DNA of 64,000 bases from HXMU1420-13 sp965601825. GTDB lineage: Bacteria; Bacteroidota; Rhodothermia; Balneolales; Balneolaceae. Made by a program: the position numbers and the translations under genes. Location of the stretch: assembly GCA_965601825.1 (NCBI GenBank), contig OZ271839.1:2852001-2916000 (forward strand). Direction: 5' to 3'. Below, piece by piece: positions 36,626 to 45,091 of the stretch; position 1 is the first letter of the stretch, and the number at the start of each line of letters is the position of its first letter. The notes below the pieces were generated by a model. That model had not been told where the DNA came from, made no database searches, and saw nothing but the letters and a program-made list of their open reading frames with translations.

Positions 36626-37276
36626 TTAGTTCATGTTGTATATAATCGACCTAATTATTCCAAACTCATCAGATATCGATTGTAATTCTCTTTCTTCTCT
36701 ATAAGTAAAACCAAAAGGTGGTTCTGAGATCACTAATCCACTTTTCTTTTTCAATCTTGTGCCCTGACCTGAAATAATATCCTTATTGGGTTCAAACTCT
36801 CCGTCAGGAGTATGTTCAGTGATGATTACATATTTAAAGTCTGAAAGCTTGTTTAAAATGCTCTGAACTTCTGCATTCGATAAATGCTGCAATACATGTC
36901 GCAAGATTGCTACATCGCCAATTGGTAAGTCATCTTTTGATATATCCAGATAGTGAAATTCCAACTTCTTATCCTGAAATATTGATCTATTTCGCTGAAT
37001 GAGTTCTTCCACAATATCTATGGCGATATACTTTCTAGAAAAGGGAATCAATTGCTTTCCCACATTGAAATCACCACAACCTAAATCACAAACAGTTAGC
37101 GGTTCATCGAATGACCTCAGGAAGTCAGATACAACTTCGATATAAGGATTAACCAACTCTGGATCATGAGCTCCAAAACCTGAATAGAACTCTCCGTCTT
37201 TTCCACCCCACAGGTTCTTCTTATAAACCTGAGCCATGGCATCTTTAGTTGGCCATTGTTTCTTATTTGCTTTCAC
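36626..37276 (-). CDS. Class I SAM-dependent methyltransferase
   Basis: 216 aa. Motif I is LTVCDLGCGDFNVGKQLIPF and motif II is KYIAIDIVEELIQRNRSIF, followed by a post-motif segment DLPIGDVAILRHVLQHLSNA, the usual SAM-binding pattern. The N-terminus carries a DGEFYSGFGAHDPELVNPYI segment that may shape the acceptor site. The methyl acceptor is unknown. Convergent with the XRE gene and divergent from the small secreted protein at 37369. Confidence 0.85.
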   Translation of the reverse strand: MKANKKQWPTKDAMAQVYKKNLWGGKDGEFYSGFGAHDPELVNPYIEVVSDFLRSFDEPLTVCDLGCGDFNVGKQLIPFSRKYIAIDIVEELIQRNRSIFQDKKLEFHYLDISKDDLPIGDVAILRHVLQHLSNAEVQSILNKLSDFKYVIITEHTPDGEFEPNKDIISGQGTRLKKKSGLVISEPPFGFTYREERELQSISDEFGIIRSIIYNMN

Positions 37277-37368
37277 TTCAGTTTTCGTGTATATAGCATT
37301 TCCATGCTATTGTTTTATGGTGATATGCTAATAAATTAATACGAAGTTCGTAACTAACCTATATCCAA

Positions 37369-37824
37369 ATGAAATACCTATTATTATTAATCTGCTTCAT
37401 TAGTGTTAATCTATACGCACAAGATTCTAATGAAACAACAGATGATGAAACCCTAGCAAATCAAACATATGTACTAGAAGATGGACTTTATAAAGCTCTA
37501 CAAAACTGTAAAGATGATAACAAATATGATACAGACAATATTAAGAGAGTAGTTTGGGTAAACGTTGAAGACAACATCATTAATTATGTGGGTGAAAGTA
37601 TCAGTTGGAATCCACAATCCAATTTATTACAAAATGCAGAGTTATTAGATATCCCAAGGATTGAAAAGGTTAAGGGCAAATTTATTGCAAAATATAGATT
37701 CTCAACGAATCCAGGGCGCCATCACCTACAATCCCAAGGTACTAAAGGAACTAGAGTAATTAAATCTATGAGAAATATTAATTGCTCAATTGAAATTACT
37801 GATGATAAGCTGACAATGAATTAA
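37369..37824 (+). CDS. Hypothetical secreted protein
   Basis: 151 aa with a signal peptide (residues 1-17, ending YAQ). The mature part is acidic at first (DSNETTDDETL). It then contains TYVLEDGLYKALQNCKDDNK and a beta-rich C-terminus with two widely spaced cysteines that could form a disulfide. I recognise no family. Its stop codon overlaps the stop of the convergent polyphosphate kinase gene by 4 bp. Confidence 0.65.
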   Translation: MKYLLLLICFISVNLYAQDSNETTDDETLANQTYVLEDGLYKALQNCKDDNKYDTDNIKRVVWVNVEDNIINYVGESISWNPQSNLLQNAELLDIPRIEKVKGKFIAKYRFSTNPGRHHLQSQGTKGTRVIKSMRNINCSIEITDDKLTMN

Positions 37825-38642
37825 ATCCGGTCGACATCCTCTGGGTTTTTACCAAACTTAGCAGGCACCCAATTCATCGATTCAATGGGTGGTCTCACGT
37901 AGTTCGGATCTTTTACCATTGGCGGTAATTCAACCGGATCAGGTCTGATATCTTCGTATGGAATCTGATCCAGTAAATGAGAAATACAGTTCAATCTTGC
38001 ATGCTTCTTGATATCTGCATTTACAACAAACCACGGGCATTGACGCGTATCTGTGTGACGGAACATTTCATCTTTGGCTTTTGAATAATCCACCCACCGA
38101 CTTCTGGATTCAACATCCATAGGACTTAACTTCCATCTTTTTAGAGGATCACGGTTTCTCGCTTTAAATCGTCTATCCTGCTCTTTATCTGAAATCGAAA
38201 ACCAATATTTCAGCAAAATGATACCACTTCGAAGTAGCATATTTTCAAATGCCGGGCACGATCTTAAAAACTCCTGATACTCATCTTCGGTACAAAATCC
38301 CATTACCTTTTCAACACCTGCACGGTTGTACCAGCTTCTATCAAATAGGACTATTTCTCCTGCTGATGGCAAATGCTCAACATAGCGCTGAAAATACCAT
38401 TGTGTACGTTCTCTTTCTGTAGGTCGGTGCAATGCAACTACCCGAACTATTCTAGGATTGACACTTTCAGTGATTCTTTTAATTACCCCGCCCTTTCCGG
38501 CTGCATCACGACCTTCAAAAATAACAGCAACACGAAGTCCTTTTACTTTTACCCAATGTTGCAGCTTGATTAACTCAGTTTGAAGCTTCTGAAGTTCTTT
38601 CTCATAGACCTTAACAAAGATCCTACCTTTTTTATCGTACAT
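37821..38642 (-). CDS. ppk2: Polyphosphate kinase 2 family protein
   Basis: About 273 aa from ATG 38642; a TTG-started frame extends to 38714 but its extra residues do not fit the family. Walker A is VIFEGRDAAGKGGVIKRI, Walker B region is VLFDRSWYNRAGVEKVMGF, and the lid module is RRFKARNRDPLKRWKLSPMD. PPK2 enzymes use polyphosphate to phosphorylate nucleoside mono- or diphosphates, or make polyphosphate from GTP/ATP. The single-domain form with this lid resembles class I, which mostly phosphorylates NDPs. Cytosolic, monocistronic. Confidence 0.93.
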   Translation of the reverse strand: MYDKKGRIFVKVYEKELQKLQTELIKLQHWVKVKGLRVAVIFEGRDAAGKGGVIKRITESVNPRIVRVVALHRPTERERTQWYFQRYVEHLPSAGEIVLFDRSWYNRAGVEKVMGFCTEDEYQEFLRSCPAFENMLLRSGIILLKYWFSISDKEQDRRFKARNRDPLKRWKLSPMDVESRSRWVDYSKAKDEMFRHTDTRQCPWFVVNADIKKHARLNCISHLLDQIPYEDIRPDPVELPPMVKDPNYVRPPIESMNWVPAKFGKNPEDVDRI

Positions 38643-38709
38643 CCCGTCTGTTTTTCTATTTAACCTAAATCGCCTACCAATATAAATTATTTGATGAAGA
38701 AAGTTTGAA

Positions 38710-38802
38710 GACAAAGGGACAAAGAAATATTTTCAATAAGATCCTTCTACCCAAATTTATTTATCCAGACTTTGTGCCTCTGTGCCTCTGCTACTCAGTG
38801 CC
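38710..38802. repeat. Inverted arms of iterated 8-nt units (GGGACAAA / CTTTGTGC)
   Basis: Left part 38710-38724 reads GACAAAG GGACAAAG. Right part 38770-38801 reads CTTTGTGC CTCTGTGC CTCTGCTA CTCAGTGC, in exact 8-nt register. The reverse complement of the right units (GCACAAAG) resembles the left units. The same left/right pair, in longer form, occurs at 44860-45009, with the right-type unit alone at 56629. It lies between the divergent ppk2 and rluA-like genes. Confidence 0.7.
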
Positions 38803-38876
38803 TTTTCAATGAACTATCTTAAAGCTCAATAATTTTTGACTGAGTATTAGTATCAAAAAGCTTAGTTTTCCATCAT

Positions 38877-39569
38877 ATGAAAAGCACTCGAACTCGTCCC
38901 GATATCCCCATTGTATTTGAAGACAATCATTTGTTGGTAATTGATAAACCGGCTGGAGTATTGTCTCAGGAGGATCACACCAACGATCCGGATGTTCTCA
39001 CTTTGTGTAAGAAATACATCAAAAAAGAATACAATAAACCGGGTAATGTGTGGCTTGGATTAGTCCATCGTTTAGATCGCCCGGTTAGCGGCTTGATGGT
39101 TTTGGCGAAAACATCAAAAGCTGCATCTAGATTGTCTGAACAAGTTCGAAATCATACTATCAAAAAAACCTATTGGGCGTTGGTGTATGGAATGTCACCG
39201 GAATCCGGAAACCTAGTTCATTATCTGGAAAAGGACACAAAAAGTAACACGGTTAAAGCATATAACTCAAAGAAAGGTCGGGCTAAGAAAGCAGAACTCA
39301 GCTTTGAAACTGTTAAGCAAAGTGCTCATTATAGCATTGTTGAAGTTGATTTAAAAACAGGACGCCCTCATCAAGTTCGTGTTCAGTTGAATAAAATTGG
39401 TCATCCAATTTGGGGAGATTATAAATATGCAGAAGCAGGAATAGGTCCGGGAAAACAATTGGCACTACGAGCAATGAAGTTGGAATTCAAACATCCAACA
39501 AAAGGCGAAATCACGACTTTCGATGCTCCAAAACCTCGTCAACAACCCTGGGATAACTTCGATTTTTAA
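38877..39569 (+). CDS. RluA-family RNA pseudouridine synthase
   Basis: 230 aa. The catalytic motif is LVHRLDRPVSGLMVLAKTSK, with the conserved aspartate in HRLDR. IVFEDNHLLVIDKPAGVLSQ is present at the N-terminus and GRPHQVRVQLNKIGHPIWGD near the end. No S4 domain precedes it, so it is a short RluA-type enzyme. Target uridine(s) in rRNA or tRNA cannot be assigned. Its stop overlaps the next start by one base. Confidence 0.93.
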   Translation: MKSTRTRPDIPIVFEDNHLLVIDKPAGVLSQEDHTNDPDVLTLCKKYIKKEYNKPGNVWLGLVHRLDRPVSGLMVLAKTSKAASRLSEQVRNHTIKKTYWALVYGMSPESGNLVHYLEKDTKSNTVKAYNSKKGRAKKAELSFETVKQSAHYSIVEVDLKTGRPHQVRVQLNKIGHPIWGDYKYAEAGIGPGKQLALRAMKLEFKHPTKGEITTFDAPKPRQQPWDNFDF

Positions 39570-40441
39570 TGAGTATCTCACACACTGCTGCTTTCATCGC
39601 AGTAAAATTGTATGGACTCACTCGTAGCAAAAAAGCCGCCGAAAAGTTTGATCCGTTTATAATCAACTTTTATGAACAACTGCTTCTTTCTTTACCAAAG
39701 TATCTCCGATGGTATCATAAGTCGTTAAAATCTCCATTAATGCGACGGTTTTTCATTTTCTCTGAGGAATTACTCCTTCCAGGTGATTTGATGCACATCC
39801 TTTGCCGGAAGTATTATGTAACTCAACAAGTTCAAGAATTATTAGATCAAGGCTTTGAGCAAGTTGTGAATTTAGGCGCCGGATTTGATCACCAGGGAGC
39901 ATACTTATCTCAAAAAGGTGTTCCGGTTTTTGAAATAGACAGAGATTCCATGATCCATCAAAAAAGGGATTTCGTAAAAACTGAATCGTTTGAAAATGAA
40001 CACCTTCACTTTATTTCATGCGATGTAGATCTTCAAAGAATTGGAGTAGAATTAAGAGCTCATCAAGCATTCGATCCCAAGAAGAAAACAATCTTTATAG
40101 CCGAAGGATTTTTTGATTATCTGGATTTAATCCCTTCTGAGAACATCATTGAAGACATCAAATCAATGAATTCTAAGAACCGATTAGTCACTACTTTTTT
40201 TTCTATTGATGAATTGAACTCATTTCATCGATGGGTGTTCAAAAGCGGAGTCTCTATGGTTGGTGAAACGCTAAAGTTCAAGATTCACAGAGATGATTTT
40301 GTTGATCTACTTGAGGAATTAGATTTAAGACTGGAAACCGAAATTACTGCATCAGCAATGGAAGCTGATTTTGTAACAGCGATTGGCTCGAAGCTACCTG
40401 TTATGAAAGGATTCTACGTTCAGGAGTATGGGGTAAAATAA
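39569..40441 (+). CDS. LCMT-like class I methyltransferase
   Basis: 290 aa of the leucine-carboxyl-methyltransferase/PPM1-like family. The SAM motif is QVVNLGAGFDHQGAYLSQKG, followed by VFEIDRDSMIHQKRDFV and FIAEGFFDYLDLIPSENI. The N-terminal ~95 residues are basic (KYLRWYHKSLKSPLMRRFFI). In bacteria this family is known to methylate small molecules or carboxyl groups; the acceptor here is unknown. It starts within the stop of the pseudouridine synthase gene (TAATG), so it is translationally coupled. Confidence 0.82.
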   Translation: MSISHTAAFIAVKLYGLTRSKKAAEKFDPFIINFYEQLLLSLPKYLRWYHKSLKSPLMRRFFIFSEELLLPGDLMHILCRKYYVTQQVQELLDQGFEQVVNLGAGFDHQGAYLSQKGVPVFEIDRDSMIHQKRDFVKTESFENEHLHFISCDVDLQRIGVELRAHQAFDPKKKTIFIAEGFFDYLDLIPSENIIEDIKSMNSKNRLVTTFFSIDELNSFHRWVFKSGVSMVGETLKFKIHRDDFVDLLEELDLRLETEITASAMEADFVTAIGSKLPVMKGFYVQEYGVK

Positions 40442-40479
40442 TCAGTAATGAGGAATATTAAATTAGGAATAGGCATAAA

Positions 40480-40530
40480 GGAGACAGGAGAAAGGAAATG
40501 GATTCTCCTTGCTCCTTGCTCCTTGCTCCT
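40480..40530. repeat. Inverted arms of iterated 7-nt units (GGAGACA / CTCCTTG)
   Basis: Left arm 40480-40500 reads GGAGACA GGAGAAA GGAAATG; right arm 40505-40530 reads CTCCTTG three times and then CTCCT. The arms are complementary in register with almost no loop. The element lies exactly between the convergent stops of the LCMT-like gene and rmuC, where a terminator would be expected. An AATTAGGAATAGG stretch at 40461 echoes the element at 6911. Confidence 0.75.
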
Positions 40531-40532
40531 AC

Positions 40533-41903
40533 TTAATCAAACAATGACTTCGGTGAATCCTCCTCACCATCCTGCTTAACCGATTCAGGAAGTTTCTTCG
40601 TCGCTTTAGCACCTAAATCTTTTAGCATCTCAGCCTGACGAACAAGATTCCCGGCGCCAATCGAAAGTCGGTTTCTTGCCTCATCATAACTACGTTGAGT
40701 TTGTTTGATGCGATCTCCAATTTGATCCATACTCTCTACAAATAGCACAAATTTGTCATAAAGTGCGCCACCTCTATTCGCAATCTCAAGCGCATTCTTG
40801 TTTTGATACTCCTGCTTCCAAACCGAATCTATTGTAGCTAGAGTAGCTAGTAAAGTAGATGGACTCACAATCACAATATTACGATCGAAAGCTTCATAAT
40901 AAAGATTTGGATCTGCTTGAAGTGCCGCTGCAAATGCCGGTTCAATTGGAACGAATAGAAGTACAAAATCCGGACTTCGATCACCATGAATCTGTTGATA
41001 TTTCTTCTCGCTCAATCCTTTTACGTGACCTCGGAGTGAAGCAACATGTGATTTTAAAGCTCGTTCAGCTGATTCTTCATCATCAGCGGATGAAAATCGC
41101 TCGTAATCTGTCAGTGAAACCTTGGAATCGATAATCAGAAATTTCTCATCCGGCAGATTAACGACCACATCGGGCTGAAGTCTTTTTCCTTCTTCGGTGG
41201 TAGCTGAATGCTGAACCTCATATTCACGGCCTTTCGTCAATCCTGATCGTTCTAGTATTCTCTCCAAAATCACTTCACCCCAATTTCCTTGTGCTTTTGA
41301 ATCTCCTTTTAAAGCTTTGGTCAGGTTCTTGGCATCATCACTCATTTTTTGATTGAGTTCAGCCATTTGACGGATTTGTTCCTTTAATGTGAAGCGCTCT
41401 TGAGTCCCCTTTTCGTAGGTTTCTTCTACTTTCTTTTTGAACGATTCTAAATTCTCACCAAGCGGTTTCAATATTTGATCAAGACTTTCTCTGTTCTGTT
41501 TGGTGAATTTTTCAGATTTCTCATCCAGAATTTTATTTGCCAGGTTCTCGAATTGATCTTTCAGCTGATCCTGCATTTCTACAAGTTCACTTTTCTGCTC
41601 GTTGAGTTTCGTTTTTAAAACATCGTATTCTGCTTTAAGTCCGGCAAGCTGGCGATCCAGATTTGCTGATTTCTCTCTTTCATTTCTTAGTTCATCTTCT
41701 TTTTGAGATTGAATCTTTTCAAATTTATCATCCGCTTCTTTTAATAATAAAACTGAACGCTCTGTTTCTTCTTTTTTCTGAGTTTCAAAGTTTATAATCC
41801 TCTCTTCAAGCATCGCTGACTTTGATTTCATCTGGAAATAGGCAATCAGATAACCAAGAATAAGACCTCCACCCAAGCCAATAATTATTACACCATATTC
41901 CAA
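40533..41903 (-). CDS. rmuC: DNA recombination protein RmuC
   Basis: 456 aa. An N-terminal membrane helix (GVIIIGLGGGLILGYLIAY) is followed by a long coiled coil (residues ~30-200, rich in E, K, Q and L). The nuclease-like RmuC core has GNWGEVILERILERSGLTKG, FLIIDSKVSLTDYERFSSA and DFVLLFVPIEPAFAAALQAD. RmuC limits inversions at short repeats and aids repair. Length is typical. It starts 2 bp after the hydrolase stop, in one transcript. Confidence 0.95.
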   Translation of the reverse strand: MEYGVIIIGLGGGLILGYLIAYFQMKSKSAMLEERIINFETQKKEETERSVLLLKEADDKFEKIQSQKEDELRNEREKSANLDRQLAGLKAEYDVLKTKLNEQKSELVEMQDQLKDQFENLANKILDEKSEKFTKQNRESLDQILKPLGENLESFKKKVEETYEKGTQERFTLKEQIRQMAELNQKMSDDAKNLTKALKGDSKAQGNWGEVILERILERSGLTKGREYEVQHSATTEEGKRLQPDVVVNLPDEKFLIIDSKVSLTDYERFSSADDEESAERALKSHVASLRGHVKGLSEKKYQQIHGDRSPDFVLLFVPIEPAFAAALQADPNLYYEAFDRNIVIVSPSTLLATLATIDSVWKQEYQNKNALEIANRGGALYDKFVLFVESMDQIGDRIKQTQRSYDEARNRLSIGAGNLVRQAEMLKDLGAKATKKLPESVKQDGEEDSPKSLFD

Positions 41904-41905
41904 GT

Positions 41906-42709
41906 TTAATCCTCCGCCATGATTTCAGCCATTTTATTCTTCAGAACTGTATTGTGAAAAACACCATTATGTCCCTGACCTTCCATGATTATATACTCAT
42001 CATTTTCATCCAGATACTGATTCAGTTTAATAGCTCGATCTACAGATAATTGTTCGTCTTCTTCTGCATAAAAAATCGTAATAGGTTCTTCAATCTCTTG
42101 CAAAGCTAAATCTGATCTAAGAGGATACCGAACAAGAAAATCCGGCAGAAACCAATATTCAGCATCTTTCATATCTAACATGCTGTAGTAAGGGGTCCAA
42201 ATCACAATTTCTTGTGGATCATTTGCCGCTGCAACCTGAGCAGCAACCCCACTTCCTAATGAATATCCCAATACAATAATATCATCCTCACCATATTCTT
42301 TAGCCATCTCATCATAAACGACCATCATATCTCCTACCAGGTCGTCTTCATTCCACATATTGCCTTCTGTAAGTCCATAACCTCGGTAATCCGGATAAAG
42401 CACATCGTACCCATTCTCTAAAAATAATGTGAACTTAGCAGGACTTGTTTGAGCGCTTCCACCATTACCGTGATAATAAATCACTAATCCTTTGGATGAA
42501 TCGGTTTTGGCGTGAATTGCATGAATTCGTGCTTCATCCCCTATTTCAAACCATCGCTCCTCAAAATCGAACTCATAATTGAATTCATGTCCAGGATCCA
42601 AAACAGTCGGATTGAACAAAATCGCATTTTGGATGGAGTAGAAATAAATGCATACGGCTACGTACAATCCTATAATGGTAAAAAATGTAGATAAAGCAGT
42701 TTTTTTCAT
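41906..42709 (-). CDS. Alpha/beta hydrolase, membrane-tethered or exported
   Basis: 267 aa. The N-terminal hydrophobic segment (LSTFFTIIGLYVAVCIYFYS) is a signal anchor. The fold shows the oxyanion segment YYHGNGGSAQ, nucleophile elbow VLGYSLGSGVAAQ (Ser in GYSLG), an acid in IFYAEEDEQLSVD and a histidine in GQGHNGVFH. It resembles the BEM46/ABHD13 serine hydrolases of unknown substrate. First gene of a two-gene transcript with rmuC. Confidence 0.9.
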   Translation of the reverse strand: MKKTALSTFFTIIGLYVAVCIYFYSIQNAILFNPTVLDPGHEFNYEFDFEERWFEIGDEARIHAIHAKTDSSKGLVIYYHGNGGSAQTSPAKFTLFLENGYDVLYPDYRGYGLTEGNMWNEDDLVGDMMVVYDEMAKEYGEDDIIVLGYSLGSGVAAQVAAANDPQEIVIWTPYYSMLDMKDAEYWFLPDFLVRYPLRSDLALQEIEEPITIFYAEEDEQLSVDRAIKLNQYLDENDEYIIMEGQGHNGVFHNTVLKNKMAEIMAED

Positions 42710-42778
42710 TTAGTTGGAGTGTGATAAATGAACCCTTTTCGATGGGTTTGAGTTAAGGTACTGGTTATCAAAGAAACT

Positions 42779-43693
42779 ATGGGAAAAAAAAGTATAGAAA
42801 GGGCATTTGAGTTTTTTTTCAATGAGCAATTAAAAGAGCGTATTGAGACCCTTACTATCTATGTAGCAAGTATCGGATTCTTAATCCACCTGCTCTTAGT
42901 CTTTATTTTCAATATTGGTGGATTTTCTTCTCATCCTGAATATGAATCATTTCTTGGCAACCCTATTGCCGCTATTTATACCCCGTTTTCTTTTATCCTT
43001 GTTTATGAGGTTTATCTGCTGGTTTATTATTTGCCTCGTTCCTTTTCCATTTCTATTGCAAAGCAGTTTGAAATTGTTTCTCTGATTTTGATTCGAAGGA
43101 TATTCAAAGATATATCAAACCTGGATATTGATAATCTAGATTTATTCTCTTCAGAAAATCTGTTTTTAGTTTATGATATAGTCGGTTTCTTGATTCTATT
43201 CTTTTTGATATTTGTTTTCCGCTATCTCTTGATAAACAAGCGAGCACATGCTAAAACCAAAAATATGGAAGGGTTTATTTTATATAAAAAAGCTTTGTGT
43301 CTGTTACTTGGTCCGCTCCTATTGGCATTATCAATTTATAGTTTTGGTACCTGGTTAATTGAAGTATATCAGCTTAATAACTACCAAATAACTGAAGTAA
43401 AAGACTTCAATAACATCTTTTATAATGAGTTTTTCACGGCACTTATTCTAGTTGATGTGTTAATCCTTGTTGCCTCTTTTAGATATACTGATCGATATAG
43501 TTTGATTATCAGAAATACTGGTTTTGTGGTTACCACGGTATTAATCAGAATTGCATTTTCAACGGTTGGTTTAGCAAACATAACACTACTTCTCTCAGGC
43601 GCCCTTTTTGGAGTTATAATATTGTATATCTACTCCCTCTATGATCGAATTGATAAAGGTGAAAGCACAAAAGAAAGCTACGCTTATCTTTAG
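42779..43693 (+). CDS. Polytopic membrane protein of unknown function
   Basis: 304 aa with seven or eight predicted helices, among them TIYVASIGFLIHLLLVFIF, IAAIYTPFSFILVYEVYLLV, DIVGFLILFFLIFVFRYLL and LCLLLGPLLLALSIYSFG. No known transporter or enzyme motif is evident. The soluble segments are short and carry no metal or nucleotide motif. It is 80 bp upstream of blh on the same strand, so it may share that transcript and serve the retinal/rhodopsin system, but that rests on position only. Confidence 0.75.
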   Translation: MGKKSIERAFEFFFNEQLKERIETLTIYVASIGFLIHLLLVFIFNIGGFSSHPEYESFLGNPIAAIYTPFSFILVYEVYLLVYYLPRSFSISIAKQFEIVSLILIRRIFKDISNLDIDNLDLFSSENLFLVYDIVGFLILFFLIFVFRYLLINKRAHAKTKNMEGFILYKKALCLLLGPLLLALSIYSFGTWLIEVYQLNNYQITEVKDFNNIFYNEFFTALILVDVLILVASFRYTDRYSLIIRNTGFVVTTVLIRIAFSTVGLANITLLLSGALFGVIILYIYSLYDRIDKGESTKESYAYL

Positions 43694-43773
43694 ATTATCA
43701 TTTCAGTATAAATACATTACTTTATGCTGTCTCAAAAAAATGATTCTTCGCTTTCAAAACCATAGTTTAAAGT

Positions 43774-44700
43774 ATGACTATACCCCAACGCATTCTTGTT
43801 CAAACAGTTATTGCTTTAGCTGCAATTGCTTTAAATCTATTAGCTCCTGAATTCGCTGAAAATAGCAGATACTTTATTCTGGCTTTAATCATTCTTTTAA
43901 TTGGGATGCCCCATGGTGCGCTTGATCATCATATTGATGGAAATCTAGAGGATTGGAATCCCTATACCTTTAACAAGCGATTTTACTTCCAGTACTTCAT
44001 TCTGATGGGTATTTATTCTGTATTCTGGATCTTTTTCCCCTTCTTCAGTTTTATGTTTTTCCTCCTGATCACGCTGTATCATTTTGGTCAGGCTGATGCA
44101 ATGCGATTCGATTTTACCGGATGGGAAAAATGGGCGTTACATATTGGGCGAGGTATTACTGTTGTTGGGCTTATTGTTTTTGGTGATTTGGTTTATTCAT
44201 CATCAATCATTGAGGCGGTTACAAATATTTCAGTTGAAGAGATGAGTGCCGGTGTTTTTGATCCTGAACTCACCAAATGGATAATTGCTGGATTCTACCC
44301 GGTTGTTTATCTGATAACGATATTCATAACTAAGCAGAAAACAGAACATAAAACAGTTTACTTCATTGATGCTTTAATTGTACCCGCTTTATTTATTTAT
44401 TGTGACCTAGTCTGGGCTTTTGCAATCTATTTTGGAATCTGGCATTCCTATAATCATGCATTAGTTATGCTTCGTTATTTAACATCAAAAGAGCATTCTG
44501 TGAATTTTGGATGGTTCTTTAAAGAATCTTTCCTCTTCAGCCTGCTTTCCTATCTGGGGCTACTCTTTGTTTATAACATGCTTAATGCATTTGGTAATGA
44601 AGAGCTTCTTGTATCTCTTTTGTTTGTCGTTATTGCAATACTAACTCTGCCTCATATGCTTGTTGTTGAGAAGCTTTATACACGTTGGGATAGATCCTGA
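43774..44700 (+). CDS. blh: Brp/Blh-family beta-carotene 15,15'-dioxygenase
   Basis: 308 aa membrane enzyme that splits beta-carotene into two retinal molecules. The histidines expected to hold the iron are visible: GMPHGALDHHIDG near residue 50, LYHFGQADAMRFD near 105, GIWHSYNHALVMLRY near 225, and LPHMLVVEKLYTRW near the end. It faces the proteorhodopsin gene tail-to-tail, 391 bp apart, so the enzyme makes the chromophore for its neighbour. Beta-carotene synthesis genes (crtB, crtY) are not in this window. Confidence 0.95.
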   Translation: MTIPQRILVQTVIALAAIALNLLAPEFAENSRYFILALIILLIGMPHGALDHHIDGNLEDWNPYTFNKRFYFQYFILMGIYSVFWIFFPFFSFMFFLLITLYHFGQADAMRFDFTGWEKWALHIGRGITVVGLIVFGDLVYSSSIIEAVTNISVEEMSAGVFDPELTKWIIAGFYPVVYLITIFITKQKTEHKTVYFIDALIVPALFIYCDLVWAFAIYFGIWHSYNHALVMLRYLTSKEHSVNFGWFFKESFLFSLLSYLGLLFVYNMLNAFGNEELLVSLLFVVIAILTLPHMLVVEKLYTRWDRS

Positions 44701-44857
44701 CAGTTTTCAGCATTCAGTTTTACAGTTATCAGTAAACGGTATTTCATAATCTGGATATAGCTGTGATCTAAAATTAAAGATCAACAACGTCCTCACAAAC
44801 CACAGAGCACTGAACACTGATCACTGATCACTGAATACTGATTACTGATTACTGAAA
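44701..44857. repeat. Inverted arms of iterated 7-nt CAGTnnn / ACTGann units
   Basis: The left arm begins right after the blh stop: CAGTTTT CAGCATT CAGTTTT, one extra base, then CAGTTAT CAGTAAA (44701-44736). The right arm is seven uninterrupted 7-nt units, ACTGAAC ACTGATC ACTGATC ACTGAAT ACTGATT ACTGATT ACTGAAA (44809-44857), which read CAGTnnn on the other strand. The arms are thus complementary in a 7-nt register and could form a long imperfect stem. Confidence 0.8.
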
Positions 44858-44859
44858 AA

Positions 44860-45009
44860 GGGACAAAGGGACAAAGGGACAAAGGGACAAAGGGACTAAG
44901 GGACTAAGGGACTAAGGGACTAAGGGACTAAGGGACTAAGAAAAGTTTCTGGGCTTTATCTTTTATCCAAAACATTATTATAAGACTTTGTGCTTTAGTG
45001 CATCAGTGC
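44860..45009. repeat. Ten 8-nt tandem units (GGGACAAA x4, GGGACTAA x6) with inverted partner arm
   Basis: 44860-44891 is GGGACAAA four times and 44892-44939 is GGGACTAA six times, without interruption. Then 44986-45009 reads CTTTGTGC TTTAGTGC ATCAGTGC in 8-nt register. Its reverse complement (GCACTGAT GCACTAAA GCACAAAG) follows the same pattern as the left arm. The element lies between the 7-nt element and the rhodopsin terminator. Confidence 0.8.
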
Positions 45010-45027
45010 CAATATCAACAAACAAAA

Positions 45028-45055
45028 AAAGGCGCCCAGTAACCTGAACGCCTTT
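45028..45055 (-). terminator. Rho-independent terminator of the rhodopsin gene
   Basis: AAAGGCG / CGCCTTT arms with a 14-nt loop. On the minus strand seven T follow. It lies 37 bp past the rhodopsin stop, a standard single-gene terminator. Confidence 0.85.
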
Positions 45056-45091
45056 GAAGAGCAATTTCTGTAAACTCTTAGTAAGATACCC

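Noticed and set aside
44860..44939. CRISPR-like array.
   Set aside because: Units are 8 nt with no spacers and there are no cas genes; it is a tandem microsatellite.
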